64,000 nucleotides of DNA. Origin: Cryobacterium psychrotolerans (lineage in GTDB: Bacteria > Actinomycetota > Actinomycetes > Actinomycetales > Microbacteriaceae). The number at the start of each line of letters is the position of its first letter. Positions within the stretch are counted from its first letter, which is position 1. The position numbers and the translations under genes were made by a program. Positions 10,361 through 20,383 of the stretch are shown here, one piece after another. The notes beneath the pieces were generated by a model. It saw nothing but the letters and a program-made list of their open reading frames with translations. It was not told the origin of the DNA and did no database searches. The stretch is from contig NZ_FNFU01000006.1 in the NCBI RefSeq assembly GCF_900101115.1, positions 109,037 to 173,036 of the forward strand, written 5' to 3'.

Positions 10361-10400
10361 GAGCTCCGCTTGACATCAACGAGCTCCGCCTGACCTCAAC
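10361..10400. repeat. Two tandem 20-bp copies beside palindrome D1
   Basis: The 20-mer beginning GAGCTCCGC is repeated twice with two mismatches, 19 nt from the end of D1 and 24 nt from the acsA stop. Confidence 0.85.
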
Positions 10401-10424
10401 AGGAGTATCGAGATCCCGGAGTCG

Positions 10425-12377
<1,953 letters not shown>

Positions 12378-12555
12378 GGTTCTGGTGTCGCTCCTTTGCG
12401 AGGAAGTTACTCAGGCGCGTTGGGGCCCCCGGGAAGTACCCTACCGCGCCGACAGTGCCCTCGGATGGGGGGCTACCCCGAGGTCTCCGGCGGCCCTCAC
12501 AATGACTGTTGGGAGCCGGTCAAATCGTGTCCTCATTTATGGGGACTCAGAGGAC
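12378..12555. other. Upstream region of acsA, no gene seen
   Basis: 178 nt between the acsA start and the sRNA promoter. I find no coding frame with a ribosome site. It must carry the acsA promoter, but no clear -10/-35 pair stands out. Confidence 0.5.
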
Positions 12556-12583
12556 TTGCGCTTCCTCCCAGAATGCGTAAACT
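12556..12583 (+). promoter_or_regulatory. Candidate promoter of the 6C sRNA
   Basis: TTGCGC at 12556-12561 and TAAACT at 12578-12583 are separated by 16 nt, a reasonable sigma-70-type pair placing a start near 12590. Confidence 0.5.
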
Positions 12584-12589
12584 GATACG

Positions 12590-12693
12590 CGTCTGAACGA
12601 AAGTTCTGAACAGCAGCGCGCATGGTTCCCCCCAATCAGCGCGTTGCCGAGGCGGCACCTGTTCCCCCCAATAGGTGCCGCCCCCCTCTTTTT
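12590..12693 (+). ncRNA. 6C small RNA
   Basis: Two consecutive hairpins each carry a six-cytosine loop. The first has stem CAGCGCGC/GCGCGTTG and a loop with GGTTCCCCCCAAT (around 12611-12647). The second has stem GGCGGCACCT/AGGTGCCGCC at 12651-12682 with loop GTTCCCCCCAAT. The second stem is followed by a T-run at 12689-12693, so it doubles as the intrinsic terminator. This is the definition of the actinobacterial 6C RNA motif (B11/6C in mycobacteria, near the ssd-tad locus); here it also lies directly upstream of tadA. In mycobacteria the C-rich loops pair with G-rich mRNAs. The 5' end is estimated from the promoter. Confidence 0.88.
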
Positions 12694-12694
12694 A

Positions 12695-12720
12695 ACGGCT
12701 CTTTTTGACGGCTCTTTTTG
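12695..12720. repeat. Two tandem 13-bp copies after the 6C terminator
   Basis: ACGGCTCTTTTTG is repeated exactly twice right after the terminator. Each copy adds a five-T run, which could back up termination. Confidence 0.85.
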
Positions 12721-12831
12721 ACGGCCGTCCCGCCGGCCGGGGCCCCTCCTCCCCAGCCGGGCCGTGCCGCGGCCGCCCGGTGAAGAGTCCCGGTGCCCCC
12801 GCTCCCGCGTAACACGGCGTAACTTCGGCGC

Positions 12832-13890
12832 ATGTCCATCCCTTTCGTCGCCGTCCCGTCGTTCGCGGCGCCGGCACCCCGGCATCCGGTGGCTGGCGGT
12901 TCGGCGGACGTGTCGGGGCTTGTTTCTGCGGATGCCTCGGAGCTTGCGTCTGCGGATGTTTCCGGGCTGGGCCCGCTGGCCGGGTACGCGGCATCCGGGC
13001 CGGTCACCGACCTGTTCGTCAACGGGGAAGCGGGCCTGTGGCTGGACTCGGGCCGCGGCCTGGTCCACCAGCCGGGCTGGCGTTGCGACGAGCATGCGCT
13101 GCGCGAGCTGGCCGTTCGGCTGATCGCCCTCGGCGGGAGACACCTCGATGAGGCGACGCCCTGCGTCGATGTGCGCCTGGCCGACGGCATCCGCGTGCAC
13201 GCCGTGCTGCCGCCCGTCTCGAGCACGGGCACCCTGCTCTCGATCCGGCTTCCCCGTGCCGAGCGGCTTGGCCTCGCCGCGCTGGCGACCGCCGGCCTGT
13301 TCGGCGCCGGGGAAGAGGCAACCGCGCAGGTCGCCAGGCTCCGCGCCGCCGTGCACGACCGGGAGAACCTGCTGATCACCGGCGCGGCCGGGAGCGGCAA
13401 GACCACGCTTCTGGCGGCGTTGCTCGGCGAGGCTCCGCCGGACGAACGGATCGTCGCGATCGAAGACGTCGCCGAGCTGAGGATCGCGCACCCGCATGTG
13501 GTGGCGCTGGAGGCGCGGCAGGCGAACCTCGAGGGCGCCGGCCGGATCGGCCTGCAGGGCCTCCTGCGCGAGGCGCTGCGGATGCGGCCGGACCGCCTCG
13601 TGCTCGGCGAATGCCGCGGCGAAGAGGTCCGAGAGCTGTTGGCCGCGCTGAACACCGGTCACGACGGCGGCGCCGGCACGCTGCATGCCAACTCGCTGGA
13701 GGATGTCCCGGCGCGGCTGGAGGCGCTCGGCGCGCTCGCCGGGATGACCGCGGAGGCGGTGGCCCGGCAGGCGGTCAGCGCCATCGGACTGGTGCTGCAC
13801 CTCGAGCGCTCGGCCGGATCCAGGCGACTTGCCCAGATCGGGCGCCTCGCCCTCGGTGCGCGCGGCCACCTGGTCGTGGAGCCCGCGTGA
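12832..13890 (+). CDS. tadA: TadA/CpaF-family pilus or secretion ATPase
   Basis: Hexameric traffic ATPase driving assembly of a Tad/Flp-type pilus or pseudopilus, cytosolic at the membrane, 352 aa. The first 40 residues are a low-complexity Ala/Ser/Val region. They are followed by the N-terminal domain and the RecA-like domain with Walker A GAAGSGKTT near residue 185, the Asp/His box region, Walker B RLVLGECRG, and the typical NTGHDGGAGTLHAN segment. It is the first coding gene of a compact operon, and its stop overlaps the next start (GTGA). The usual ssd/CpaE gene that precedes it in mycobacteria is absent. Confidence 0.92.
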   Translation: MSIPFVAVPSFAAPAPRHPVAGGSADVSGLVSADASELASADVSGLGPLAGYAASGPVTDLFVNGEAGLWLDSGRGLVHQPGWRCDEHALRELAVRLIALGGRHLDEATPCVDVRLADGIRVHAVLPPVSSTGTLLSIRLPRAERLGLAALATAGLFGAGEEATAQVARLRAAVHDRENLLITGAAGSGKTTLLAALLGEAPPDERIVAIEDVAELRIAHPHVVALEARQANLEGAGRIGLQGLLREALRMRPDRLVLGECRGEEVRELLAALNTGHDGGAGTLHANSLEDVPARLEALGALAGMTAEAVARQAVSAIGLVLHLERSAGSRRLAQIGRLALGARGHLVVEPA

Positions 13891-14873
13891 GCAGGCGCGG
13901 CGAACCGCCGATCGAAGAAGTGGCGGCGGTGACCCAGCGCCTCGCGGTGCTGCTGTCCGCCGGGGTGTCCGCGGTGTCCGCCTGGGGCTATCTCCTGCCG
14001 GACGAGCCCGCAGGCGCGGGCGCCGGACCGAAAACCGGGGCGCCGTCACGGCACCCGACGGAGCCGGACGCCGCCCGGGTCGTGCGTGCCGCCGCCGCGG
14101 CCGGGCGGCGCGGGGAGAGTATCGCCGATGCGGTGGCGCAGGAGGCCCGGGCGCTGGGCGGGCAGGCCGGTGACGCCTGGCTGGGCCTCGCGGCGGCCTG
14201 GGGTGTGGCCACGGCGGCCGGGGCGCCGCTCGCCGCCTGCCTGCGGGAGCTCGCCGGATCCTTCCGCGACCTGGGCCAGGTGCACCGGGACCTCGCCGTC
14301 GCGCTGGCCGGCCCGAACGCCACGGCACGCATGGTGATGGGGCTGCCGCTGGTGGGCATCCTGTTCGGCAGCGTGCTCGGTTTCAACACGCTGCAGACCC
14401 TGTTGCTCACCGGGCCGGGCCTGGCCTGCCTCGGGGCAGGGGCGCTGCTGATGGTAGCCGGCGCTCGCTGGAACCGGAGCCTGGTGCGGTCCGCGCGAGC
14501 CCGGGACCCGACGCCCGGGCTCGCGCTCGACCTGACCGCGATCGGGATGGCCGGGGGCGGGTCGGTCGCGCGAGCGCGCACCCTGGTGCGCTCGGTGACC
14601 GAGCGCTACGGCGTAGGCGTCGGAGGCTCGGAGGCCGCGATCGACCGGGTGCTCGCCCTGTCCGCCCGCGCCGGCGTCCCGGCCGCGGAACTGCTGCGCA
14701 GCGAGGCCGACCAGCAGCGCCGCGACGCGCGGAGCGACGGGCAACGGCGGGCGGCGACCCTGTCGGTGACGCTGATGATCCCGCTGGGGGTGTGCGTGCT
14801 GCCCGCGTTCATGCTGGTCGGGGTGGTGCCGTTGCTGCTGACCGTCCTCTCGTCCACACTGCGTTCGTTCTAG
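13887..14873 (+). CDS. Type II secretion F-domain membrane protein, apparent TadB-TadC fusion
   Basis: Integral membrane platform protein of the Tad system. GTG at 13887 overlaps the tadA stop by 4 nt, giving 328 aa. Two F-domain-like halves are visible. The first (about 10-170) has helices ending AACLRELAGSFRDLGQ, followed by two membrane spans. The second (about 190-328) has LDLTAIGMAGGGSVARA and ends with two hydrophobic helices (LMIPLGVCVLPAFMLVGV). TadB and TadC are usually separate in other bacteria, so this single protein probably supplies both. It is inferred to work with the ATPase upstream. Confidence 0.82.
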   Translation: MSRRGEPPIEEVAAVTQRLAVLLSAGVSAVSAWGYLLPDEPAGAGAGPKTGAPSRHPTEPDAARVVRAAAAAGRRGESIADAVAQEARALGGQAGDAWLGLAAAWGVATAAGAPLAACLRELAGSFRDLGQVHRDLAVALAGPNATARMVMGLPLVGILFGSVLGFNTLQTLLLTGPGLACLGAGALLMVAGARWNRSLVRSARARDPTPGLALDLTAIGMAGGGSVARARTLVRSVTERYGVGVGGSEAAIDRVLALSARAGVPAAELLRSEADQQRRDARSDGQRRAATLSVTLMIPLGVCVLPAFMLVGVVPLLLTVLSSTLRSF

Positions 14874-14985
14874 GCGTTCCGCACCGCTCGTCCGATGCCG
14901 GGGACCGGGCCGGCGAATCGGGTCAGGCTGGTCCCGCTCGCGCCGTCCATCATCCGCGTCGCAGGACGCGAAAGGAGACGAACAG

Positions 14986-15249
14986 ATGCAGAAGGAACTC
15001 TCGCCCACGGCGGCCACGGCCACGCCGACCACGGCCATGCCGGCCACCGCCACGCCCACGCGGCGGCCGCGGAGCCCGGCCCGGGCGCTGCGGCGGCTGC
15101 GCGAGGACGCGGGGGCGGCCACCGCGGAATACCTGGTGGCCACGATGGCGGCGGTCGGGTTCGCCGGCCTGCTGATCGTGATCCTCCGAGGAAACGAGGT
15201 GCGCGGGATCCTCACCGAGCTGGTGCGCAATGCGCTCAGCGTGGGGTAG
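14986..15249 (+). CDS. DUF4244 Flp-pilin-like small protein
   Basis: 87 aa from the ATG at 14986, with AGGAG about 7 nt upstream. The N-terminal 45 residues are Thr/Ala/Pro-rich. They are followed by GAATAEYLVATMAAVGFAG and a hydrophobic helix, the pattern of DUF4244/class III prepilins with a Glu five residues into the processed N-terminus. This is the likely major pilin of the Tad locus. No TadV-type prepilin peptidase is encoded nearby. Its 3' end overlaps the next gene. Confidence 0.85.
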   Translation: MQKELSPTAATATPTTAMPATATPTRRPRSPARALRRLREDAGAATAEYLVATMAAVGFAGLLIVILRGNEVRGILTELVRNALSVG

Positions 15250-15604
15250 CGGGCACGGCCGGGACGACGGCACCGTGACCGCGGAGTTCGCCGTCGTGCT
15301 GCCGGCCGTGCTCCTTGTGCTGGCCTGCTGCCTGGGCGCGGTGCAGGTGGTCGGTCAGCAGGTGCGACTGACGGATGCCGCCGGCGACGCGGCCCGGTTG
15401 CTCGCCCGCGGCGAATCCGCCGAGCGGGCGGCGTCCCTCGTGCACCGCTCGGTGGGTGGGGCCCGGCTCGCCACGGAACGCCGCGGCGAATTCGTCTGCG
15501 CGCGCCTCAGCGCACCGGCCGCGTTCGGCCCCTACGCGACCTTCGGTCTGACGGTGGCCGCCCGGTCGTGCGCGCTGGGCGGCGCCGTGGTCCCCGGCCC
15601 GTGA
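15230..15604 (+). CDS. TadE-like pilus protein
   Basis: 124 aa. After a short N-terminus comes DGTVTAEFAVVLPAVLLVLACCLGAVQVV, the TadE signature (Glu followed by a hydrophobic helix). The ATG at 15230 overlaps the DUF4244 gene by 20 nt, and a GTG at 15274 is an alternative. The C-terminal part has two cysteines that could pair outside the membrane. Minor pseudopilin of the Tad system by family. Confidence 0.82.
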   Translation: MRSAWGSGHGRDDGTVTAEFAVVLPAVLLVLACCLGAVQVVGQQVRLTDAAGDAARLLARGESAERAASLVHRSVGGARLATERRGEFVCARLSAPAAFGPYATFGLTVAARSCALGGAVVPGP

Positions 15605-15720
15605 CCGTGCGTCCCCTGGCCCGGCGTCCGGTGACTGTGCGTCCCGTGACCGTGCGTCCCGTGACCGTGCGTCCCGTGACCGTGCGTCCCCTGGCCCGGC
15701 GTCCCGCGACCCGGCGTCCC
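15601..15720. repeat. Eight tandem 15-bp units inside the TadE-like gene
   Basis: Eight consecutive 15-mers start at the GTG start codon. Four or five are near-identical GTGACCGTGCGTCCC, alternating with CTGGCCCGGCGTCC-type units. The length keeps the frame, so copy number can change without breaking the gene. Confidence 0.93.
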
Positions 15721-16056
15721 GTGCGTGGCTCCGAGCGGGGCGCCGGCGGGGTGCTCGCGGTCGCGCTGATCGGAGCGACCCTGACGGTGACCTTACTCGG
15801 TGTGCCGCTGCTGGCCCTGCTCGCCGTCGGCCAGTCGGTGCAGAACGCGGCCGACGCCGCGGCGCTCGCCGCGGCCGACACCGCTTCGGGCGCCGTGGCG
15901 GGCTTCCCGTGCACGGCCGCGGCCGAGGCCGCCGCCCTCAACGGGGCATCCGTGGTCACGTGCACGCTTGACGGCCTGATCTCATCAGTGACCGTCGCCC
16001 GCACTGTCGCCGGCTTCGCCCTCACGTCATCCGCCCGTGCCGGCCCGCCCGCGTAA
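15601..16056 (+). CDS. Rv3654c-like TadE-associated protein with N-terminal pentapeptide repeats
   Basis: 151 aa from the GTG at 15601, which overlaps the tadE stop (GTGA). The N-terminal 40 residues are a tandem pentapeptide repeat (mostly VTVRP, with LARRP and ATRRP variants), strongly basic. They are followed by RGAGGVLAVALIGATLTVTL, a hydrophobic helix, and QNAADAAALAAADTASG, the hallmark of the actinobacterial 'helicase/secretion neighbourhood TadE-like' family. The repeat expansion is unusual and would place a positively charged tail before the membrane helix. It is last in the Tad operon, with palindrome C1 18 nt after its stop. Confidence 0.82.
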   Translation: MTVRPLARRPVTVRPVTVRPVTVRPVTVRPLARRPATRRPVRGSERGAGGVLAVALIGATLTVTLLGVPLLALLAVGQSVQNAADAAALAAADTASGAVAGFPCTAAAEAAALNGASVVTCTLDGLISSVTVARTVAGFALTSSARAGPPA

Positions 16057-16073
16057 CCCTCCCCGCGACCCTC

Positions 16074-16138
16074 CCCGCGAAACCGCAGTTGTGCGCGCTA
16101 AAGCGCGGTTATAACGAGCACAACTGCGGTTTCGCGGG
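16074..16138. repeat. Intergenic palindrome C1 (65 nt: 27 + 11 + 27)
   Basis: The arms start CCCGCGAAACCGCAGTTGTG. The outer 21 bp are perfect and the inner 6 bp imperfect around an 11-nt centre. It lies between the convergent TadE-like gene and the 80-aa gene. Confidence 0.93.
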
Positions 16139-16196
16139 AGGGGAAGGGAGGGGAAGGGGGAGGAAGAGGGGAAGGGGGAGAGGACGGGGGAAGGGG
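16134..16196 (+). repeat. Purine tract with many G-runs beside palindrome C1
   Basis: About 60 nt of almost pure purine with more than ten runs of three or more G on the plus strand, ending at the stop of the minus-strand gene. It could form G-quadruplex or triplex DNA. Confidence 0.85.
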
Positions 16197-16198
16197 GA

Positions 16199-16441
16199 TC
16201 AGTCGAAGAGCGCCTCGAGGTAGCGGTAGTCGACCGCGGTCGGGCGGTCCGGATGATCGGACGACCCGAACTCGAGTCCGGAGCCCCGCGAATACAGGTA
16301 GCGCTTGGCCCCGGAGTCGGCCGGGATTTCCAGACGCGGCTGCGGGTCACCTGATTCAAGAAACGGTGTCGTGATGGTCTTGCCTTCGAGGGGGCCGTCC
16401 GTGAGCTTCGCGGTGTACGTGCCCGTTGATCCTGTAGCCAT
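16199..16441 (-). CDS. Conserved small actinobacterial protein, unknown function (80 aa)
   Basis: 80 aa from the ATG at 16441, starting MATGSTGTYTAKLTDGPLEG, acidic C-terminus, no signal peptide or membrane helix. The phrase GPLEGKTITTPFLESGDPQPRLEIP suggests a compact beta fold. A longer frame reaches 16651, but the extra region runs into topA in antisense. It is divergent from topA with 166 nt between starts. I do not recognise a characterised family. Confidence 0.72.
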   Translation of the reverse strand: MATGSTGTYTAKLTDGPLEGKTITTPFLESGDPQPRLEIPADSGAKRYLYSRGSGLEFGSSDHPDRPTAVDYRYLEALFD

Positions 16442-16607
16442 GCCTCCATTGTCCTCACGCGAGGGTAACTGGCAAGCCCCCAGAGCAAGGCTCGCGGGCA
16501 AACGGCCCAAAAACCTGAGTGACGCTCGATTAGGCGGGGACTCTATTCCTATGTGTATGGTGTGCCTTGGCCCAACAACGCGGGTCGCCACATATAAGAG
16601 GAGTCTG

Positions 16608-19568
16608 GTGCCAGGCACTAAGAAGCTGGTCATTGTCGAGTCACCGACCAAGATGAAGTCGATCGCCGCCTACCTGGGCGACGGCTACGAGGTCCTGTCC
16701 TCGGTTGGTCACATTCGGGACCTGGTCGAACCGAAGAATCTTCCGCCGGAGCTGAAAAAGGGCTCCCTCGGCAAGTTCTCCGTCGATGTGGAGAACGGTT
16801 TCGAACCGTACTACGTCGTGTCCGACGCCAAGAAGAAGACCGTCGCCGACCTCAAGCGCGCGATGAAGAACGCCGACGAGCTCCTGCTTGCAACTGATGA
16901 GGACCGCGAAGGCGAGGCCATCGCCTGGCACCTTCTGCAGGTGCTCCAGCCCAAGGTGCCGGTCAAGCGCATGGTGTTCCACGAGATCACGAAGGATGCC
17001 ATCCTCGAGGCGGTCGACAACACCCGCGAACTCGACACCGCCCTCGTCGACGCGCAGGAAACCCGGCGCATCCTGGACCGCCTCTACGGTTACGAAATCT
17101 CGCCCGTGCTCTGGCGCAAGGTCGGCCCCGGCCTCTCCGCCGGCCGCGTGCAGTCCGCCGCGACCCGACTCGTCGTCGAGCGCGAACGCGAACGGCTGGC
17201 CTTCGTGTCGGCGTCCTACTGGGACCTGCTCGCCCGCCTCGCGGCGTCGGCGGCATCCACCGAACAGGGCTTCGACGCGAAACTCGTGCGCCTGAACGGC
17301 GAGCGCATCGCCACCGGCAGCGACTTCGACGACTCCGGCAAGCTCAAACCCACCGTGAAGGCGGCCACGCTCGACGAGGCATCCGCCCTCGCCCTCGTCG
17401 ACGCCCTCAAGGACCCGGCCGTCGACCTCACCGTGACGAAGGTCGCCTCCAAGCCGTACCGCCGCAGCCCGGCCGCGCCGTTCACGACGTCGACCCTGCA
17501 GCAGGAAGCGGCGCGCAAGCTGCGCTTCACCGCCCGCCAGACCATGAGCGTCGCCCAGTCGCTCTACGAAAACGGGTACATCACCTATATGCGTACCGAC
17601 TCGCCGTCGCTGTCGCAGCAGGCGATCACGGCCGCACGCACCCAGGCGGCCGCGCTGTACGGCCCCGAAACCGTGCCGGACAAGCCCCGCCTCTACAAGG
17701 GCAAGAGCAAGAGCGCGCAGGAGGCGCACGAGGCGATCCGCCCCTCCGGCGACACGTTCCGCACTCCGGCATCGCTGGCCTCGACCCTCCGCGGCAGCGA
17801 CTTCAAGCTGTACGAGCTGATCTGGAAGCGCACCGTCGCATCCCAGATGGCGGATGCCACCGGCTCGACCGCGTCGGTCACCATCTCCGCCGGCCCGACC
17901 GGTTCGTCGGCGCACCCCGCGGCATCCGGCGCCGTGGCCGAGTTCGCGGCCAGCGGCACCGTGATCACCTTCCGCGGCTTCATGCTCGCCTACGAGGAAT
18001 CCGTCGACGAGGAGCGCAACGCCTCGACCGACCCGACCGAGTCCAAGCTGCCGCCGCTCGCCGAGGGTCAGGTTCTCGCCCTGATCGAGGTCGAGGCCAA
18101 GGGGCACGAAACCACCCCCGCCGCCCGCTACACCGAGGCGAGCCTGGTCAAGAAGCTCGAAGAGCTCGGCATCGGGCGTCCGTCCACCTACGCATCGATC
18201 ATCTCCACGATCACCGAGCGCGGTTATGTCACCCCGCGCGGCCAGTCGCTCATCCCGAACTGGATCGCCTTCTCCGTCGTGCGCCTGCTCGAGGACTACT
18301 TCGGCGACCTGGTCGAATACGACTTCACCGCCGAAATGGAAGACGACCTCGACCGCATCGCCGGCGGCACGGCCGACCGGGTGGACTGGCTGACCAGCTT
18401 CTACTTCGGCTCCGACAAGCACCGAGGCCTTCGCCAGGTCATCGACAACCTCGGCGAGATCGACGCGAAGAGCATCAACTCGCTGCCGATCTCCGACGAC
18501 ATCACCCTGCGCATCGGCAAGTACGGTCCCTACCTCGAGGTCATCGACCCCGACGCCGGTCCGGATGCTCCGCCTCGCCGAGTCAACATCCCGCCGGAAC
18601 TCGCGCCCGACGAGCTCACCCCGACCAGGGCCCGCGAACTCATGGACGCGCCGGTCATCACCGACCGCGTGATCGGTGTGAACCCGGAGAACGGCAAGAC
18701 CATCGTCGCCAAGGACGGCCGGTTCGGCCCGTACGTCACCGAGCTCGAGCCCGAGCCCGAGGCCCCGGCCGCCCCGCCGGTCGAGACCCCCACCGAGACC
18801 GTCGACGCCTCCACGGGCGAAGTCACCGCGGCCAAGCCCAAAAAGAAGGCGCCGGCCAGGAAGAAGGTCGCGGCGGTCAAGCCGCGCACGGCATCCCTGT
18901 TCAAGTCGATGGACATCGCCAACGTCGACCTCGAGACGGCGTTGCGCCTGCTCGACCTGCCGCGCGTGGTCGGCATCGACCCCGAATCCGGCGCCGAGAT
19001 CACCGCGCAGAACGGCCGCTTCGGCGCCTACCTGAAGAAGGGCGTCGACACCCGCTCGCTGCCCGGAGGCGAGGACCAGATCTTCGAGATCGACCTGGCC
19101 GGTGCGCTGGAGCTCTACGCCCAGCCCAAGTACGGCGAACGCCGCGCGTCGAGTGCGCTCAAGGAGTTCGAGACGCCCGACCCGGACAGCGGCAAGGCGA
19201 TCAAGATCAAGGACGGCCGCTTCGGCGCCTACGTCACCGACGGCACCACCAACGCGACGATCCCGAAGTCCGAGACCGTCGAGGACGTCGACTTCGACCG
19301 GGCGGTGCAGCTGCTGGCCGACAAGCGGGCCAAGGGACCGGCCGTGAAGAAGACGGCTGCGAAGAAGGCTCCCGCCAAGAAGCCTGCGGCCAGGAAGGCT
19401 CCCGCCAAGAAGGCCGCGGCCAGGAAGCCGACCCCGTCGGGTGCGACCACGACCGTGCGTAAGGCGGCAGTCCGCACCCCGGCCCAGAAGGCGGCGACCG
19501 CAGCCAAGGCCGCGGCGACCCGCGCGGCCACCGCGGCGGCGAAGGCGGCGGCGACGCCGAAGTCGTGA
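16608..19568 (+). CDS. topA: DNA topoisomerase I
   Basis: Type IA topoisomerase relaxing negative supercoils, 986 aa. The GTG at 16608 has AGAGGAG about 5 nt upstream and begins the toprim domain (KLVIVESPTKMKSIAAYL). Further motifs are ATDEDREGEAIAWHL, the active-site tyrosine in YITYMRTDSPSLS, and GIGRPSTYASIIST. The C-terminus has several actinobacterial repeats (GKYGPYL, DGRFGPYV, NGRFGAYL, DGRFGAYV) instead of zinc fingers, and a long Lys/Ala-rich tail. In-frame sequence upstream to 16305 lies antisense to the small gene and is not coding. It is coupled to tmk by a 4-nt overlap. Confidence 0.97.
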   Translation: MPGTKKLVIVESPTKMKSIAAYLGDGYEVLSSVGHIRDLVEPKNLPPELKKGSLGKFSVDVENGFEPYYVVSDAKKKTVADLKRAMKNADELLLATDEDREGEAIAWHLLQVLQPKVPVKRMVFHEITKDAILEAVDNTRELDTALVDAQETRRILDRLYGYEISPVLWRKVGPGLSAGRVQSAATRLVVERERERLAFVSASYWDLLARLAASAASTEQGFDAKLVRLNGERIATGSDFDDSGKLKPTVKAATLDEASALALVDALKDPAVDLTVTKVASKPYRRSPAAPFTTSTLQQEAARKLRFTARQTMSVAQSLYENGYITYMRTDSPSLSQQAITAARTQAAALYGPETVPDKPRLYKGKSKSAQEAHEAIRPSGDTFRTPASLASTLRGSDFKLYELIWKRTVASQMADATGSTASVTISAGPTGSSAHPAASGAVAEFAASGTVITFRGFMLAYEESVDEERNASTDPTESKLPPLAEGQVLALIEVEAKGHETTPAARYTEASLVKKLEELGIGRPSTYASIISTITERGYVTPRGQSLIPNWIAFSVVRLLEDYFGDLVEYDFTAEMEDDLDRIAGGTADRVDWLTSFYFGSDKHRGLRQVIDNLGEIDAKSINSLPISDDITLRIGKYGPYLEVIDPDAGPDAPPRRVNIPPELAPDELTPTRARELMDAPVITDRVIGVNPENGKTIVAKDGRFGPYVTELEPEPEAPAAPPVETPTETVDASTGEVTAAKPKKKAPARKKVAAVKPRTASLFKSMDIANVDLETALRLLDLPRVVGIDPESGAEITAQNGRFGAYLKKGVDTRSLPGGEDQIFEIDLAGALELYAQPKYGERRASSALKEFETPDPDSGKAIKIKDGRFGAYVTDGTTNATIPKSETVEDVDFDRAVQLLADKRAKGPAVKKTAAKKAPAKKPAARKAPAKKAAARKPTPSGATTTVRKAAVRTPAQKAATAAKAAATRAATAAAKAAATPKS

Positions 19569-20182
19569 CCGGGTTGTTCATCACGCTCGAGGGCGGCGAC
19601 GGGTCTGGGAAGTCGACCCAGGCCCGGCTGCTCACCGAGTGGCTCGAAGGGCAGGGCCGCAGCGTCCTCCGCACCCGCGAACCCGGCGGCACGGATGTCG
19701 GCGTCGAGATCCGCGAAATCGTGCTGCATCATCGCGGCGAGATCGCCCCGCGCGCCGAGGCCCTCCTCTACGCGGCCGACCGGGCCCACCACATCGCGAC
19801 GAAGGTGCGGCCCGCGCTGGTGCGCGGCGAAACCGTGATCCAGGACCGCTACCTCGACTCATCCGTCGCCTACCAGGGCGCCGGGCGCGTGCTCGAGCGG
19901 GGCGAGGTGCGCGACCTGTCGCTCTGGGCGGCCGAGGGGCTGCTGCCCGACCTCACCATCCTGCTCGACCTCGACGAGACCGTCGCGCGCGGACGCCTCG
20001 ACGCGGACAACAAGCGCTTCGACCGCCTTGAGGCGGAGAAGAACGAGTTCCACGCCCGTGTGCGCTCCGCGTTCCTCGACCTGGCCGCGGCCGAACCGGC
20101 CCGCTTCCTGGTCGTGGATGCCGCGGCCCCCGTCGACACGATCGCGGAGGCCATCCGCGCCAGGGTCGCGACGCTGCTCTAG
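19565..20182 (+). CDS. tmk: Thymidylate kinase
   Basis: dTMP + ATP to dTDP, cytosolic, 205 aa. The GTG start overlaps the topA stop (GTGA). P-loop GGDGSGKST near residue 11, the RTREPGGTDVG segment, the DRYLDSSVAYQG motif, and a LID region with RLEAEKNEFH. In actinobacteria topA, tmk and holB are usually adjacent. Here holB is 2.3 kb further on, after palindromes B1 and B2 that bracket two unrelated minus-strand genes. Confidence 0.96.
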   Translation: MTGLFITLEGGDGSGKSTQARLLTEWLEGQGRSVLRTREPGGTDVGVEIREIVLHHRGEIAPRAEALLYAADRAHHIATKVRPALVRGETVIQDRYLDSSVAYQGAGRVLERGEVRDLSLWAAEGLLPDLTILLDLDETVARGRLDADNKRFDRLEAEKNEFHARVRSAFLDLAAAEPARFLVVDAAAPVDTIAEAIRARVATLL

Positions 20183-20230
20183 CGGCCGTCGAAACCCGTT
20201 GGGTCTGTCCATGCGCACCCAACCACCGGC

Positions 20231-20287
20231 CCAGTTGCGGAGAATGTACCTTCATTTCGCGCGGGAAGGTGCTTTCTCCGCAAGTCA
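20231..20287. repeat. Intergenic palindrome B1 (57 nt: 23 + 11 + 23)
   Basis: Most degenerate member of family B: arms AGTTGCGGAGAATGTACCTTC versus a complement with three or four mismatches, still with the ACCTTC/GAAGGT core and an 11-nt spacer. It lies 49 nt after the tmk stop, facing a convergent gene. Confidence 0.88.
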
Positions 20288-20339
20288 ATGCTGCGGGCGT
20301 CGCTGTGGCCACGCCTTCCCCTGCCAGCCCCTCGGGCAC

Positions 20340-20371
20340 AAAAAACGTGCCCGGGCTGATGCCCGGGCACG
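20340..20371 (-). terminator. Intrinsic terminator of the Ala/Ser/Pro-rich protein gene
   Basis: On the minus strand, CGTGCCCGGGC and its exact complement (4-nt loop) are followed directly by six T. This is a textbook rho-independent terminator 13 nt past the stop at 20384. Confidence 0.93.
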
Positions 20372-20383
20372 TCAGGGTGGTGA

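Noticed and set aside
12547..14328. Minus-strand 593-codon frame across the Tad region
   Set aside because: It is antisense to tadA and the TadB-C gene and passes through the 6C RNA and its terminator; Arg/Ala/Pro-rich shadow.
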